This document shows, one piece after another, positions 23,385-32,473 of a stretch of DNA of 41,604 nt. The notes under the pieces are model-generated. The model worked only from the letters and a program-made list of their open reading frames with translations, searched no databases and was not told where the DNA came from. The position numbers and the translations under genes were made by a program. Source of the stretch: Ga0077536 sp043744805 (lineage in GTDB: Bacteria; Pseudomonadota; Gammaproteobacteria; Ga0077536); assembly GCA_043744805.1 (NCBI GenBank), contig JAYTTZ010000323.1, positions 1 to 41,604 of the forward strand, given 5' to 3'. How positions within the stretch are numbered: position 1 is the first letter of the stretch; every line of letters starts with the position of its first letter.

Positions 23385-24596
23385 ATGTCATTTCGCACAG
23401 CAATCAGCGGTATCCGGGCTGCCACGGCCGACCTCACCGCAATCGGCAACAACGTCGCCAACGCCAACACCACAGGTTTCAAGTCCTCGCGCGTCGAGTT
23501 CTCGGATGTCTTCGCGACCTCCAGCACGGGGACCTCGGCCACGGCATCGGGTGCCGGCGTGAATACCGCGCGGGTCGCGCAGCAGTTCACCCAGGGCAAT
23601 ATCACGTTCACCGACAACGGGCTCGACCTTGCCATCAGCGGCACTGGATTCTTCATCGTGGACGACAATGGCGCCCAGCTCTACTCACGGGACGGCGCCT
23701 TCGGCATCGACCGTAACGGGTTCGTGGTGAATGCCAATGCCCAGAAGCTGAAAGCGTTTGGCGCGGATTCCACCGGCGCCATCACCGGCACCCTGAGCCC
23801 GCTGCGGATCTCCACGGCCAACACCTCACCCAAGCCCACGAGCCTCGTGAATTTCGGCGCCAACCTGGACTCGCAGGAGACCGTGCCGCTGGTGACGCCA
23901 TTCGATCCCAACAATAACTCGACGTTCAACAGCACCACCGCGACCACCGTCTACGATTCGCTGGGCGGTTCGCACCTCCTGCAGTTCTATTTTGTGAAGA
24001 CCGGCAACGGGACCTGGGACCTCCAGTCCACCATCGACGGCACCTCCACCGGTGCCGCGCAGCCCATTGCCTTCAACGCCCTGGGCGCGTTGAGCACGCC
24101 GGCGACAGGTACCGTGACCCTGCCGGCGTTCACGCCGGCTGGCGGTGGCTCGGCGCTCAACATCGGCATCAACGTGATCGAGATGACGCAGTATGGCGCG
24201 CCGTTCGGCGTCAACCGCGTCACGCAGGACGGCTACACCACGGGCCGCCTGGCCGGCGTCGACATTGATGCCTCGGGCAGCGTCTTCGCCCGCTATACCA
24301 ACGGCCAGGCTTCGGTGCAGGGGCAGGTGGCGTTGGCCAACTTCCCCAATCCCCAGGGCCTGCGTTCGCTGGGCAAGAACAACTGGGCGGAAAGCTTCGA
24401 GGCGGGCGCCGTGCTGGTCGGTGCGCCGGGAAGTTCGAGCCTCGGTGCCATCCAGTCCGGCGCACTCGAAGACTCCAACATCGACCTCTCCGCGGAGCTC
24501 GTAAAGCTCATCGTGGCCCAGCGAAACTTCCAGGCGAACACCCAGGTGATCAAGGCTGAAGACCAGACCAACCAGGCCATCATCAACATCCGTTAA
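23385..24596 (+). CDS. flgE: Flagellar hook protein FlgE
   Basis: 403 residues, GAGGAGA seven bases before the ATG. Start SFRTAISGIRAATADL with NNVANANTTGFKSSR, and the end SNIDLSAELVKLIVAQRNFQ, are the joining helices of the hook-rod family. The middle holds a FlgE D2-type domain (VYDSLGGSHLLQFYFVK). It polymerises into the hook. Length is within the usual 390-430. Confidence 0.95.
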   Translation: MSFRTAISGIRAATADLTAIGNNVANANTTGFKSSRVEFSDVFATSSTGTSATASGAGVNTARVAQQFTQGNITFTDNGLDLAISGTGFFIVDDNGAQLYSRDGAFGIDRNGFVVNANAQKLKAFGADSTGAITGTLSPLRISTANTSPKPTSLVNFGANLDSQETVPLVTPFDPNNNSTFNSTTATTVYDSLGGSHLLQFYFVKTGNGTWDLQSTIDGTSTGAAQPIAFNALGALSTPATGTVTLPAFTPAGGGSALNIGINVIEMTQYGAPFGVNRVTQDGYTTGRLAGVDIDASGSVFARYTNGQASVQGQVALANFPNPQGLRSLGKNNWAESFEAGAVLVGAPGSSSLGAIQSGALEDSNIDLSAELVKLIVAQRNFQANTQVIKAEDQTNQAIINIR

Positions 24597-24634
24597 GACG
24601 CCCTGTTCCAAGCTGATTAACCGGAGAGACCGCC

Positions 24635-25372
24635 ATGGATCGCATGATTTTCCTTGCCATGAACGCTGCCCGCCAGATGCTGAACGGGCAGGCGCAGGCC
24701 TCGAACAACCTGGCGAACGCAAACACCACGGGCTTCAAGGCCGATTTCGAGGCCTACCGCGCCATGCCGCTTTTCGGCGACGGCGAACCGACCCGCGTGT
24801 TTTCGATGGCGGAGCGTCCCGGCGTCAATTTCAAGCCGGGTTCGATTGAGCAGACCGGCAACGAACTCGACGTCGCCATCAGTGGCGAAGGGTTCTTCGC
24901 CGTGCAGACCCCCGACGGCAAGGAAGCCTATACCCGCGCCGGCGATCTGCAGATTGGCCCGGCAGGGCAACTGATGACCGCCAACGGCGACGCCGTTCTT
25001 GGCAACGGTGGACCGATTGCGTTGCCGCCATCGAGCTCTATCGTGATTGGCCACGACGGCACGATTTCGGTCCGTCCGATTGGCCAGGAAGCCAACACCC
25101 TGGCGCAGGTCGATCGCCTGAAGCTGGTGAAGCCGGCGCTCTCCGAGGTGCAGAAGGGTACCGACGGACTCTTCCGGCAGAAGAACGGCCAGCCTGCGGA
25201 GATCGACGCCAGCGTGCAGGTTGTTTCCGGCGCGCTCGAAGGCAGCAACGTCAATCCAGTTGCCGAGATGATGAACATGATCGAGAACTCGCGTCAGTAC
25301 GAACTCGCCGTCAAGGCCATGAACACCGCACAGACCATCGACGCCGACGGCGCGCGTCTCCTGCGCCTGTAA
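24635..25372 (+). CDS. flgF: Flagellar basal-body rod protein FlgF
   Basis: 245 residues. The N-terminus MDRMIFLAMNAARQML with SNNLANANTTGFKADFEAYR is characteristic of FlgF, and the C-terminus has SNVNPVAEMMNMIENSRQYE. Proximal rod subunit. Starts 38 bases after flgE behind GGAGAG; flgG follows after 36 bases. Confidence 0.95.
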   Translation: MDRMIFLAMNAARQMLNGQAQASNNLANANTTGFKADFEAYRAMPLFGDGEPTRVFSMAERPGVNFKPGSIEQTGNELDVAISGEGFFAVQTPDGKEAYTRAGDLQIGPAGQLMTANGDAVLGNGGPIALPPSSSIVIGHDGTISVRPIGQEANTLAQVDRLKLVKPALSEVQKGTDGLFRQKNGQPAEIDASVQVVSGALEGSNVNPVAEMMNMIENSRQYELAVKAMNTAQTIDADGARLLRL

Positions 25373-25408
25373 CCCACGCCAAGCGCCCCAAGGCTTCGGA
25401 GAACCCAC

Positions 25409-26194
25409 ATGCCTACTGCACTCCACATTGCCCGCAGCGGACTCGATGCCCAGCAGACCCGCCTGTCGGTGGTCTCGAACAACCTCGCCAACGTCAGTAC
25501 CACGGCGTTCAAGAAAGGCCGGCCGGCGTTCGAAGACCTGCTCTACCAGACGGTCAACCAGCCTGGCGCCAATTCCTCGCAGAACACCGAACTGCCTTCA
25601 GGCCTGATGCTTGGCCTTGGCGTGCGCACGGTGGCTACCGGCAAGATTTTTACCCAGGGCTCCCTGCAGCAGACCGACAACTCGCTGGACATGGCGATTC
25701 AAGGCCGCGGCTTCTTCCAGGTGCTGATGCCGGATGGCTCCACGGGCTACACCCGCGACGGCACGTTCTCGCTCAATTCGCAGGGCCAGCTCGTCACCTC
25801 CTCGGGCTACCAGCTTGATCCGTCGATCAGCGTGCCGGCCGAAACGCTCAGTGTCACCATCGCGAAGGATGGCACGGTATCTGCTCTCACTGCGGGTGCG
25901 GCGGCGCCGGTGCAGGTCGGGGGTGTCCAGCTCTCAGACTTCATCAACCCGCAGGGCCTGCAGCCCATGGGCGAGAACCTCTACAAGGAGACCGTCTCCA
26001 GTGGCAGCCCCACGCAGGGCACCCCGGGCCTGAATGGGCTGGGCACGCTCGTCCAGGGCAGCGTTGAGGCTTCGAACGTCAATCCAGTGGAAGAACTGGT
26101 GAATCTGATCGAAACCCAGCGTTCTTACGAAATGAATTCGAAGGCCATCAAGACGGTTGACGAGATGATGCAGTTCATCACGCAGACCCTCTAG
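25409..26194 (+). CDS. flgG: Flagellar distal rod protein FlgG
   Basis: 261 residues. FlgG-specific features are SNNLANVSTTAFKKGRPAF near the N-terminus with the distal-rod block FEDLLYQ, GLGVRTVATGKIFTQGSLQ, and a C-terminal SNVNPVEELVNLIETQRSYE. The length is the standard 260-262. It builds the distal rod. Confidence 0.96.
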   Translation: MPTALHIARSGLDAQQTRLSVVSNNLANVSTTAFKKGRPAFEDLLYQTVNQPGANSSQNTELPSGLMLGLGVRTVATGKIFTQGSLQQTDNSLDMAIQGRGFFQVLMPDGSTGYTRDGTFSLNSQGQLVTSSGYQLDPSISVPAETLSVTIAKDGTVSALTAGAAAPVQVGGVQLSDFINPQGLQPMGENLYKETVSSGSPTQGTPGLNGLGTLVQGSVEASNVNPVEELVNLIETQRSYEMNSKAIKTVDEMMQFITQTL

Positions 26195-26224
26195 ACCCTG
26201 GCTGAAGGGCATCGGTAACTGCAG

Positions 26225-26995
26225 ATGGGTACACGCCAGAATTTCGACGATCTGCGGCAAGGACTTGCCGCCAGCGGCAATGACCCGCGCCCACTGCTGC
26301 TGGTCTTGGCGCTGGGCCTGCTCGCCGGCTGCAACACCAACCCGGTACGCGATCCGTCATTCGCCGCGAGCATGCCTGCGCCCCTGGAAGTGCCGCAGGC
26401 GCGGCAGGCGGCCACGGGTTCGATCTACCAGGCGGGTTACGACGTCGTGCTCTTCGAGGACAGTCGTGCGCGCCGCATCGGCGACATCCTCACCGTGCGC
26501 CTCACCGAATCAACCAACGCCTCCAAGTCGAACAGCAACGACGTGGGCAGGGACAACACTTCGTCGGTGACCAATCCGAAGATCCTCGGCGTCAACCCCG
26601 CGTTCGCGCTGCCGGGTGTACTGCCGATTGCTGCCGCAGTGGGTGCCGAAAACACGTTTGAAACTTCGCTGGCGTCCAAAACGGCCTTTAAGGGCAAGAG
26701 CGGCACCAAGCAGAACAACAGCCTGACTGGCGACATCTCGGTGACCATCGCCGATGTGCTGCCCAACGGCAACCTCGTGGTGCGCGGCGAGAAGCGGCTC
26801 AACCTCAACAGTGGCAATGAGTACGTGAAAATTTCAGGCATCGTGCGTCCGCTGGATATCGCGGCGAACAACGTGGTGCCTTCGAGCAAGGTGGCCGACG
26901 CCACCATCATCTACAACGGCGACGGCGTGGAAGCGGACTCCAGCAAGATGGGCTGGCTGGCCCGCTTCTTCATCAGCCCGGTGTTCCCCTTCTAG
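26225..26995 (+). CDS. flgH: Flagellar L-ring lipoprotein FlgH
   Basis: 256 residues. A lipoprotein signal with lipobox LLAGC (Cys36), then the FlgH core: FEDSRARRIGDILTVRLTESTNA, GDISVTIADVLPNGNLVVRGEK, and SGIVRPLDIAANNVVPSSKVADA. The signal peptide is preceded by an unusual, polar 20-residue extension. It is partly encoded by the perfect GCGGCAAG hairpin at 26254-26271, and no good ribosome binding site lies before ATG 26225. No other ATG, GTG or TTG start in frame would give just the signal peptide; a CTG could. It forms the outer-membrane L ring. Confidence 0.93.
   Translation: MGTRQNFDDLRQGLAASGNDPRPLLLVLALGLLAGCNTNPVRDPSFAASMPAPLEVPQARQAATGSIYQAGYDVVLFEDSRARRIGDILTVRLTESTNASKSNSNDVGRDNTSSVTNPKILGVNPAFALPGVLPIAAAVGAENTFETSLASKTAFKGKSGTKQNNSLTGDISVTIADVLPNGNLVVRGEKRLNLNSGNEYVKISGIVRPLDIAANNVVPSSKVADATIIYNGDGVEADSSKMGWLARFFISPVFPF
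26254..26271. repeat. GCGGCAAG hairpin inside the 5' coding end of flgH
   Basis: Perfect eight-base inverted repeat GCGGCAAG-GA-CTTGCCGC. The same arms occur upstream of flgB (21662-21680). Here they fall 29 bases inside the annotated flgH frame, before the signal-peptide codons. Confidence 0.8.
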
Positions 26996-27015
26996 GCCTG
27001 TACCGGAGTGCACCA

Positions 27016-28125
27016 ATGAAACGTTTCCTGCTTTCCTTCCTGGTCCTGCTGGGCTCGCTGGCGGGAGTGGCCGCGGCCCACGCCGAGCGCATCAAGGACC
27101 TGTCGGGCATTGCCGGCGTGCGTGACAACCAGCTGGTGGGCTATGGCCTGGTGGTCGGGCTGGACGGCACCGGCGACCAGACCTCGCAGACCCCGTTTAC
27201 CATCCAGACCGTGCGCAACATGCTGTTGCAGATGGGCGTGACCACGCCCGAGCTTTCAAATCCACAGCTGAAGAACGTAGCTGCGGTGCTGGTGCACGCC
27301 ACCTTGCCGCCGTTCTCCAAGCCGGGTTCGACGATCGACGTGACGGTGTCGTCCATTGGCAACGCCAAGAGCCTGCGCGGGGGCAGCCTGATCATGACGC
27401 CGATGAAAGGCGCGGACGGCGGCATTTACGCCATGGCCCAGGGCAACATGGTGGTGGGTGGCTTCGGCGCGCAGACCAAGGACGGTTCCAGCATCACGGT
27501 CAACGTGCCGAGCGTCGGCCGCATCCCGAATGGCGCGACTGTGGAGCGCGAGGTCGTGACGCCGTTCCTCACCGAAAGCGCGCTCACCCTCAACCTGCAT
27601 TCGCCTGATTTCACCACCGCGACGCGCATGGCCCGCGCCATCGATGGCGTGCTTGGCGCGGGCTCGGCGCAAGCACTCGACAGCGCTTCCGTCCGGGTGG
27701 TTTCGCCAGCCAACCCGGAGCAACGCGCCTCGTTCATGTCGCTGGTCGAGAACATCGAACTGGCACCCGGGGAGGCCCCCGCCAGGGTCATCGTGAATTC
27801 GCGCACCGGGACCGTGGTGATTAGTTCGAAGGTGCAGGTCAGCGCTGCGGCCGTGACCCATGGCAGCCTCACGGTCTCCATTTCGAACCAGCCTATCGTG
27901 AGCCAACCGGGCGCCCTGTCCGGTGGCCAGACCGCGGTAGTGGCCAATTCGAGCATCGACGTGAAGCAGGAGAAGAACCGGATGTTCCTGTTCAACCCCG
28001 GCGTGTCGCTGAACGACATCGTGCAGGCAGTGAACAAGGTGGGCGCGGCACCGGGCGACCTCGTCGCCATCCTCGAAGCCCTCAAGCAGGCCGGTGCACT
28101 CCGCGCCGAGCTCATCATCATCTGA
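27016..28125 (+). CDS. flgI: Flagellar P-ring protein FlgI
   Basis: 369 residues. Sec signal peptide with cleavage after AHA (about 23), then the conserved start ERIKDLSGIAGVRDNQLVGY with GLVVGLDGTGDQT. Further blocks are KNVAAVLVHATLPPFSKPG and the C-terminal AVNKVGAAPGDLVAILEALK. It forms the periplasmic P ring with help from FlgA. GGAG precedes the ATG. Last gene before the palindromic element, so probably the end of the flgB operon. Confidence 0.96.
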   Translation: MKRFLLSFLVLLGSLAGVAAAHAERIKDLSGIAGVRDNQLVGYGLVVGLDGTGDQTSQTPFTIQTVRNMLLQMGVTTPELSNPQLKNVAAVLVHATLPPFSKPGSTIDVTVSSIGNAKSLRGGSLIMTPMKGADGGIYAMAQGNMVVGGFGAQTKDGSSITVNVPSVGRIPNGATVEREVVTPFLTESALTLNLHSPDFTTATRMARAIDGVLGAGSAQALDSASVRVVSPANPEQRASFMSLVENIELAPGEAPARVIVNSRTGTVVISSKVQVSAAAVTHGSLTVSISNQPIVSQPGALSGGQTAVVANSSIDVKQEKNRMFLFNPGVSLNDIVQAVNKVGAAPGDLVAILEALKQAGALRAELIII

Positions 28126-28129
28126 GGTT

Positions 28130-28196
28130 GCGGCAAAGGCCGGCTGCGGCCGGCAAGCGGCGGCGCAGGTGGCAAGGCCTTGCCGCCCTTTGCCGC
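28130..28196. repeat. Palindromic element after flgI
   Basis: An outer ten-base perfect stem GCGGCAAAGG (28130-28139) / CCTTTGCCGC (28187-28196) encloses a GCCGGC-type hairpin and the perfect palindrome GGCAAGGCCTTGCC (28171-28184). It begins a few bases after the flgI stop and precedes a sigma-54 site. It may serve as a terminator or mRNA stabiliser, and its motif resembles the other GCGGCAAG hairpins. Confidence 0.7.
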
Positions 28197-28261
28197 TTCC
28201 GCCGGTCGATTCATGTGATCCAATTCACTGAATAAACGCCAGGTTTCACAGGATCTGAAGT

Positions 28262-28277
28262 TGGCATCGGGCGTGCA
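28262..28277 (+). promoter_or_regulatory. Sigma-54-type promoter of flgJKL
   Basis: TGGCATC-N4-GTGCA, a good -24/-12 match, 31 bases before the flgJ ATG. With the upstream palindrome it suggests that flgJKL is a transcription unit separate from flgB-I. Confidence 0.6.
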
Positions 28278-28308
28278 TTGATCGGTTCGAACAAGGAGCC
28301 GAACCCCA

Positions 28309-29286
28309 ATGTCCACCGCCACCGCCACCGCCACCGCTACCGGCAACCTCAGTCAGACCGATTTCAGCCATTTCGCTGGGCTGCGTCTTGCCGCGAAGAA
28401 AGATCCCGATGCGTCGCTGAAGAAAGTCTCGCGCGAGTTCGAAGCGCTGTTCGTGCAGATGATGCTGAAGGCCGCGCGCGAAGCAGGTGGCCAGGACGGC
28501 ATGCTCGACAACCACGAAAGCCGCCTCTACCACGAGATGTTCGACGACCAGATGGCTTTGTCGATCGCCGAGAAAGGCAACCTTGGCATCGAGGACATGC
28601 TGCGCAAGCAGTTCGCCAGCAGCGTGCCCAAGCCTGGGAAGGACGCTGCCGCCAGCGCCATCCACGAGCTCAAGCTGCCCGAACGCAAAACCTTTCCGGA
28701 CGTGGCGATGCCCTACGTGCCGGCACCGGAAGTGGAAGGCAACGACGAGGTGGTGGACGTCACGCGCTGGAACTCCCCGCAAGCGGGCAGCACCAGCGCC
28801 GCGCCGGAGGTGGACCGCACCCGCTTCACCACCAGCCTGCGCGAACATGCGGCCCGCGCGGCGGCGCGTCTTGGGACCACGCCCGACATCCTCATCGCCC
28901 AGGCGGCGCTGGAAACTGGCTGGGGCAAGCACGTCATGCCCGGTACGGACGGCCAGTCGTCCAACAACTTCTTTTCCATCAAGGCCGACCCGTCATGGAC
29001 GGGCGACACCGTCAAGCACCGCACGCTCGAGTTCGTGCAGGGGCGGGCGGTCAACATCAATGCCGGCTTTCGATCCTACGCAGGCGTTGGCCAGGCCTTC
29101 GACGACTACGCCGAGTTCATCAGCCAGAACCCGCGCTACCAGCGGGCGCTTGAACACGCGCGCGATCCGCGTGCCTACGTCCAGGAACTGCAGCGCGCGG
29201 GGTACGCCACGGACCCGCAGTACGCGCAGAAGATCCTCCAGATTCACCAGCAGGTCGCCGCCGTCGGCAGCGACCGCCGCGGTTAG
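28309..29286 (+). CDS. flgJ: Flagellar rod-capping protein and peptidoglycan hydrolase FlgJ
   Basis: 325 residues, AAGGAG before the ATG. N-terminal rod-binding domain (about 35-105, EFEALFVQMMLKAAREAGG and LYHEMFDDQMAL) and C-terminal glucosaminidase domain (about 165-320) with catalytic Glu202 in QAALETGWGK and later FRSYAGVGQAFDDYAEF. It scaffolds the rod and cuts peptidoglycan. The first codons are a six-base tandem repeat (ACCGCC three times plus one variant, 28315-28338) encoding alternating Thr-Ala, which is unusual and could vary in copy number in frame. Confidence 0.95.
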   Translation: MSTATATATATGNLSQTDFSHFAGLRLAAKKDPDASLKKVSREFEALFVQMMLKAAREAGGQDGMLDNHESRLYHEMFDDQMALSIAEKGNLGIEDMLRKQFASSVPKPGKDAAASAIHELKLPERKTFPDVAMPYVPAPEVEGNDEVVDVTRWNSPQAGSTSAAPEVDRTRFTTSLREHAARAAARLGTTPDILIAQAALETGWGKHVMPGTDGQSSNNFFSIKADPSWTGDTVKHRTLEFVQGRAVNINAGFRSYAGVGQAFDDYAEFISQNPRYQRALEHARDPRAYVQELQRAGYATDPQYAQKILQIHQQVAAVGSDRRG

Positions 29287-29298
29287 GAGTAAAGCGTC

Positions 29299-31179
29299 AT
29301 GTCAGAATTGTTTTCGATAGGCACCTCGGCGCTGATTGCCAACCAGCGCATGTTGAGCACGGCGAGCCACAACATCGCCAACGCCAATACCGATGGCTTC
29401 AGTCGCCAGCGCGTGACCTTGACCGAACGTCCGCCCCAGTACATCGGCTTCGGTTTCGTGGGCAAGGGCGTGGACGTCCAGTCCGTAACGCGCAGAGCCG
29501 ACGAGTTCCTGACCGACAACGTCCGCTTCAGCGCTGCGAGGCAGTCGCGCGCCGCGACCTACGCCGACCTCGCCGGCCAGGTCGACACGTTGCTCAGCGA
29601 CGGTACGTTTTCGCCCGCCCTGCAGAAGTTCTTCGACTCGCTGCAGGATGCGAGCAACGATCCGTCCTCGACCCCGGGACGCCAGGTGCTGCTGAACGCA
29701 TCCAACACCCTCACCGACCGCTTCCAGGACCTGCATTCCCGCTTCACCGCGATGTCGAAGAGCACCAATGATTCGCTGGCCGCCAAGGTCGACAAGCTTA
29801 ATTCGTATGCGAATTCCGTGGCCAAGCTCAACCACGACATCGTGCAGGGCATCGGCATGGCCTCGGGCCAGATGCCAAACGACCTGCTCGACCAGCGCGA
29901 CCTCCTGCTGAAGCGCATGTCGGAGCTGGTTAACGTGACCGTGGGCGAACAGGCCGATGGGTCAATCAACGTGTTCGTTGGAAGTGGCCAGTTGCTGGTG
30001 GCCGGCAACGTCAACAACAAGCTGCAGATCACCACCAACACGCTGGACGGCTTGCGCAAGGAGATCTCGATCACCACGCCCGCGGGTACCGGCGTGGTGA
30101 CCAGCGCCATCACCGGCGGGGAACTGGCGGGCATCCTCAACTTCCGCGACGAAGTACTCGAACCAGCGCGCAATTCGATTGGTCGCCTTGCGGTGGTGAT
30201 CTCCGAAACCTACAACGCGCAGCATCAGGCTGGTGTCGATCTCAAGGGCGCCCGCGGGGGGGCGCTGTTCCAGTACGCGGGCCCGGTGGTGAACGTCGGC
30301 CCCACCAACAGCGGGGGCATGAACGTCGCCATCGACCCAACGCTGTTACCGAACCTGACGACGTCGGATTACGTGGTGACCTTCGATGGCAGCAACTACA
30401 CCTTGCTCCGCCAGGACAACAACACCACGCAGGTTTTCCCCGCTGGCGCGCCATTCACTGCGGACGGCCTGACCTTCACGCCAACCGGCACGGCGGCGGC
30501 CGGGGACAGCTTCCTCGTGATGCCTACCAAATACGCGGCCCGCGCCATGGACGTGGCGGTGACCGATCCCTTGCGCTTCGCACTGGCAGGTCCCATTCGC
30601 ACGAGCGCCAACCTGGGCAATATCAGCGATGCGAAGATTGCCGCGCCAACGGTGCTCGATTCGACCAACGTCGCCCTGCAGACCCCGGTGCAACTCGTCT
30701 TCAATAGTCCGCCGACGACCTACCAGGTCAACGGCGCCGGTGCGCTCATTCCCTTCACCAGCGGCACCAACATCGATATCAATGGCTGGCGGGTGCAGGT
30801 TACCGGCACGCCGATTGCCGGAGATGTGTTCCGCATCGACCCAAACGTGAACGGCAAGGGTGACAATACCAACGGTCGCCTGATGCTCGACCTGCGGACG
30901 ACGACCGTCATCAACGGCAACTCGGCAACCTACCAGGACGCCTACGGCCAGTTGCTGGGGCAGGTTGGGTCGCTGACCCAGCAGTCCGAGATCAGCCGTG
31001 ACGCACTGAAGGTCCAGTTGTCCAATGCAGAAGCGTCGCGTGACCAGGTGGCTGGGGTAAACCTCGACGAGGAAGCGGCCGATCTAATCAGGTTCCAGCA
31101 GGCCTACCAGGGCGCTGCCCAAATCATTTCCGCCGCGGACAAGGCCTTCCAGGCCCTGCTCGCGGCCTTGCAGAGGTAA
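29299..31179 (+). CDS. flgK: Flagellar hook-associated protein 1, FlgK
   Basis: 626 residues, AGGAG nine bases before the ATG. N-terminus ALIANQRMLSTASHNIANAN followed by TDGFSRQRVTL, C-terminus VNLDEEAADLIRFQQAYQGA then ISAADKAFQALLAAL: both are FlgK signatures. The middle region is variable, rich in Thr, Asn and Gly. It joins hook to filament and is exported with FlgN. flgL follows after three bases. Confidence 0.95.
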   Translation: MSELFSIGTSALIANQRMLSTASHNIANANTDGFSRQRVTLTERPPQYIGFGFVGKGVDVQSVTRRADEFLTDNVRFSAARQSRAATYADLAGQVDTLLSDGTFSPALQKFFDSLQDASNDPSSTPGRQVLLNASNTLTDRFQDLHSRFTAMSKSTNDSLAAKVDKLNSYANSVAKLNHDIVQGIGMASGQMPNDLLDQRDLLLKRMSELVNVTVGEQADGSINVFVGSGQLLVAGNVNNKLQITTNTLDGLRKEISITTPAGTGVVTSAITGGELAGILNFRDEVLEPARNSIGRLAVVISETYNAQHQAGVDLKGARGGALFQYAGPVVNVGPTNSGGMNVAIDPTLLPNLTTSDYVVTFDGSNYTLLRQDNNTTQVFPAGAPFTADGLTFTPTGTAAAGDSFLVMPTKYAARAMDVAVTDPLRFALAGPIRTSANLGNISDAKIAAPTVLDSTNVALQTPVQLVFNSPPTTYQVNGAGALIPFTSGTNIDINGWRVQVTGTPIAGDVFRIDPNVNGKGDNTNGRLMLDLRTTTVINGNSATYQDAYGQLLGQVGSLTQQSEISRDALKVQLSNAEASRDQVAGVNLDEEAADLIRFQQAYQGAAQIISAADKAFQALLAALQR

Positions 31180-31182
31180 GCC

Positions 31183-32388
31183 ATGAGAGTCTCCAACTCG
31201 CTTGAATTCGCCCGCGCGCTGTTCAACATGAACAACCTGCGCGTCGGGCTTGATCGCTACCAGCAACAGGTTTCAAGCGGTAAGCGCTTGGCCAGCGCTT
31301 CGGAAGACCCGGTGGCGGCGGCCCAGGTGCTGAGCATCGGCGAACGCAGCGCCACCCTCGCCCAATTTGACCGCAACGCCAACCTCGCCGGCTTGCGGCT
31401 TGGCGATCAGGAAGCGGCGCTGGGCGGCACCGTCAATTCGCTGCAGCGGGTCAGGGAACTGGTCCTGCAGGGGCGCAACCGCGCCATGACGGCGGACGAC
31501 CGGCGCTTCCTGAACGCCGAAATCCGCCAGCGCCTCGAAGAAATCATCGGTTTCGGCAACACGCGTAACGCGAGCGGTGAATACGTCTTCGCTGGCTCTG
31601 CGGTCGCGACCCGCCCGTTCGCCACCACGCCTTCCGGCGCCATCAGCTACTCCGGCGACCAGACCCCGCGCGAGCTGTCGGTGGCGGAAGGCCGCACGAT
31701 CGCGGAAGGCTTCAGCGGCGCCGATGCCTTCATGGCCGTGCGTAACGGCAACGGTACCTTCACGACGGCATTGGGTGTCGCCAATACCGGCACCGGCCGC
31801 GTGATCGACGACACGGTGCTTGATCCGTCCGCCTACGTGGCCAACAATTTCTCGATCAACTTCACCTCGGCCACGACCTTCGACGTGGTCAATACGACCA
31901 CCGGCACCACCGTGCTGGCGGCGCAGCCCTATACCGACGGTGCGGCGATCACCTTCAATGGGTCGAGCATGGCCATCACCGGCACGCCCACCCCAGGCGA
32001 CACCTTCTCGGTGGGGCCGAGCCAGAACCAGTCGATCTTCACGACCATCCAGAAGCTCATCACGGCGATGGATACCACCGCCACGTCCGCCACGCAGACC
32101 GCCACGCAAAGCTTCGCGCTCGACCGCGGCCTGTCGGACATCGATCAGTCCCTCAACAAGCTCGATTCGCTGCGCGCGTCGATCGGAGGTCGGCAGAACG
32201 CTCTGGATTCGCAGCTGCAAAGCAATGGTGAACTGCAATTCCAGCTGACCAAGGCGAGGTCGACGCTTGAGGATGCCGATCCGGCGACGGCCATCAGCAA
32301 CCTCGCACGCTACAGCCAGACGCTCGAAGCCGCGCAGGCAGCGTTCGCCAAAGTGCAGGGTTTGAGCCTCTTCAACTACCTGAGGTAA
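31183..32388 (+). CDS. flgL: Flagellar hook-associated protein 3, FlgL
   Basis: 401 residues. Flagellin-like N-terminus MRVSNSLEFARALFNMNNLR with QQQVSSGKRLASASEDPVAA, and C-terminus TAISNLARYSQTLEAAQAAF. The variable centre makes it about the usual 400 residues. The ribosome binding site (AGAGG) overlaps the flgK stop. Second junction protein; convergent with fliD downstream. Confidence 0.95.
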   Translation: MRVSNSLEFARALFNMNNLRVGLDRYQQQVSSGKRLASASEDPVAAAQVLSIGERSATLAQFDRNANLAGLRLGDQEAALGGTVNSLQRVRELVLQGRNRAMTADDRRFLNAEIRQRLEEIIGFGNTRNASGEYVFAGSAVATRPFATTPSGAISYSGDQTPRELSVAEGRTIAEGFSGADAFMAVRNGNGTFTTALGVANTGTGRVIDDTVLDPSAYVANNFSINFTSATTFDVVNTTTGTTVLAAQPYTDGAAITFNGSSMAITGTPTPGDTFSVGPSQNQSIFTTIQKLITAMDTTATSATQTATQSFALDRGLSDIDQSLNKLDSLRASIGGRQNALDSQLQSNGELQFQLTKARSTLEDADPATAISNLARYSQTLEAAQAAFAKVQGLSLFNYLR

Positions 32389-32405
32389 GCCGGCAGGGGA
32401 AGGGC

Positions 32406-32430
32406 GACGGTGTTAAGGACGCTGACCGTC
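32406..32430. terminator. Weak hairpin between convergent flgL and fliD
   Basis: GACGGT/ACCGTC with a 13-base loop in the 85-base gap where flgL and fliD meet. There is no T-tract, so its role as a terminator is uncertain. Confidence 0.25.
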
Positions 32431-32473
32431 AGGAGGCATTCGCCGGGCATCGTGCGCGGCGAAGTGGGCGGGA

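Noticed and set aside
28315..28338. Phase-variable frameshift switch in flgJ
   Set aside because: The unit is six bases, so slippage keeps the reading frame and would not switch the gene off.
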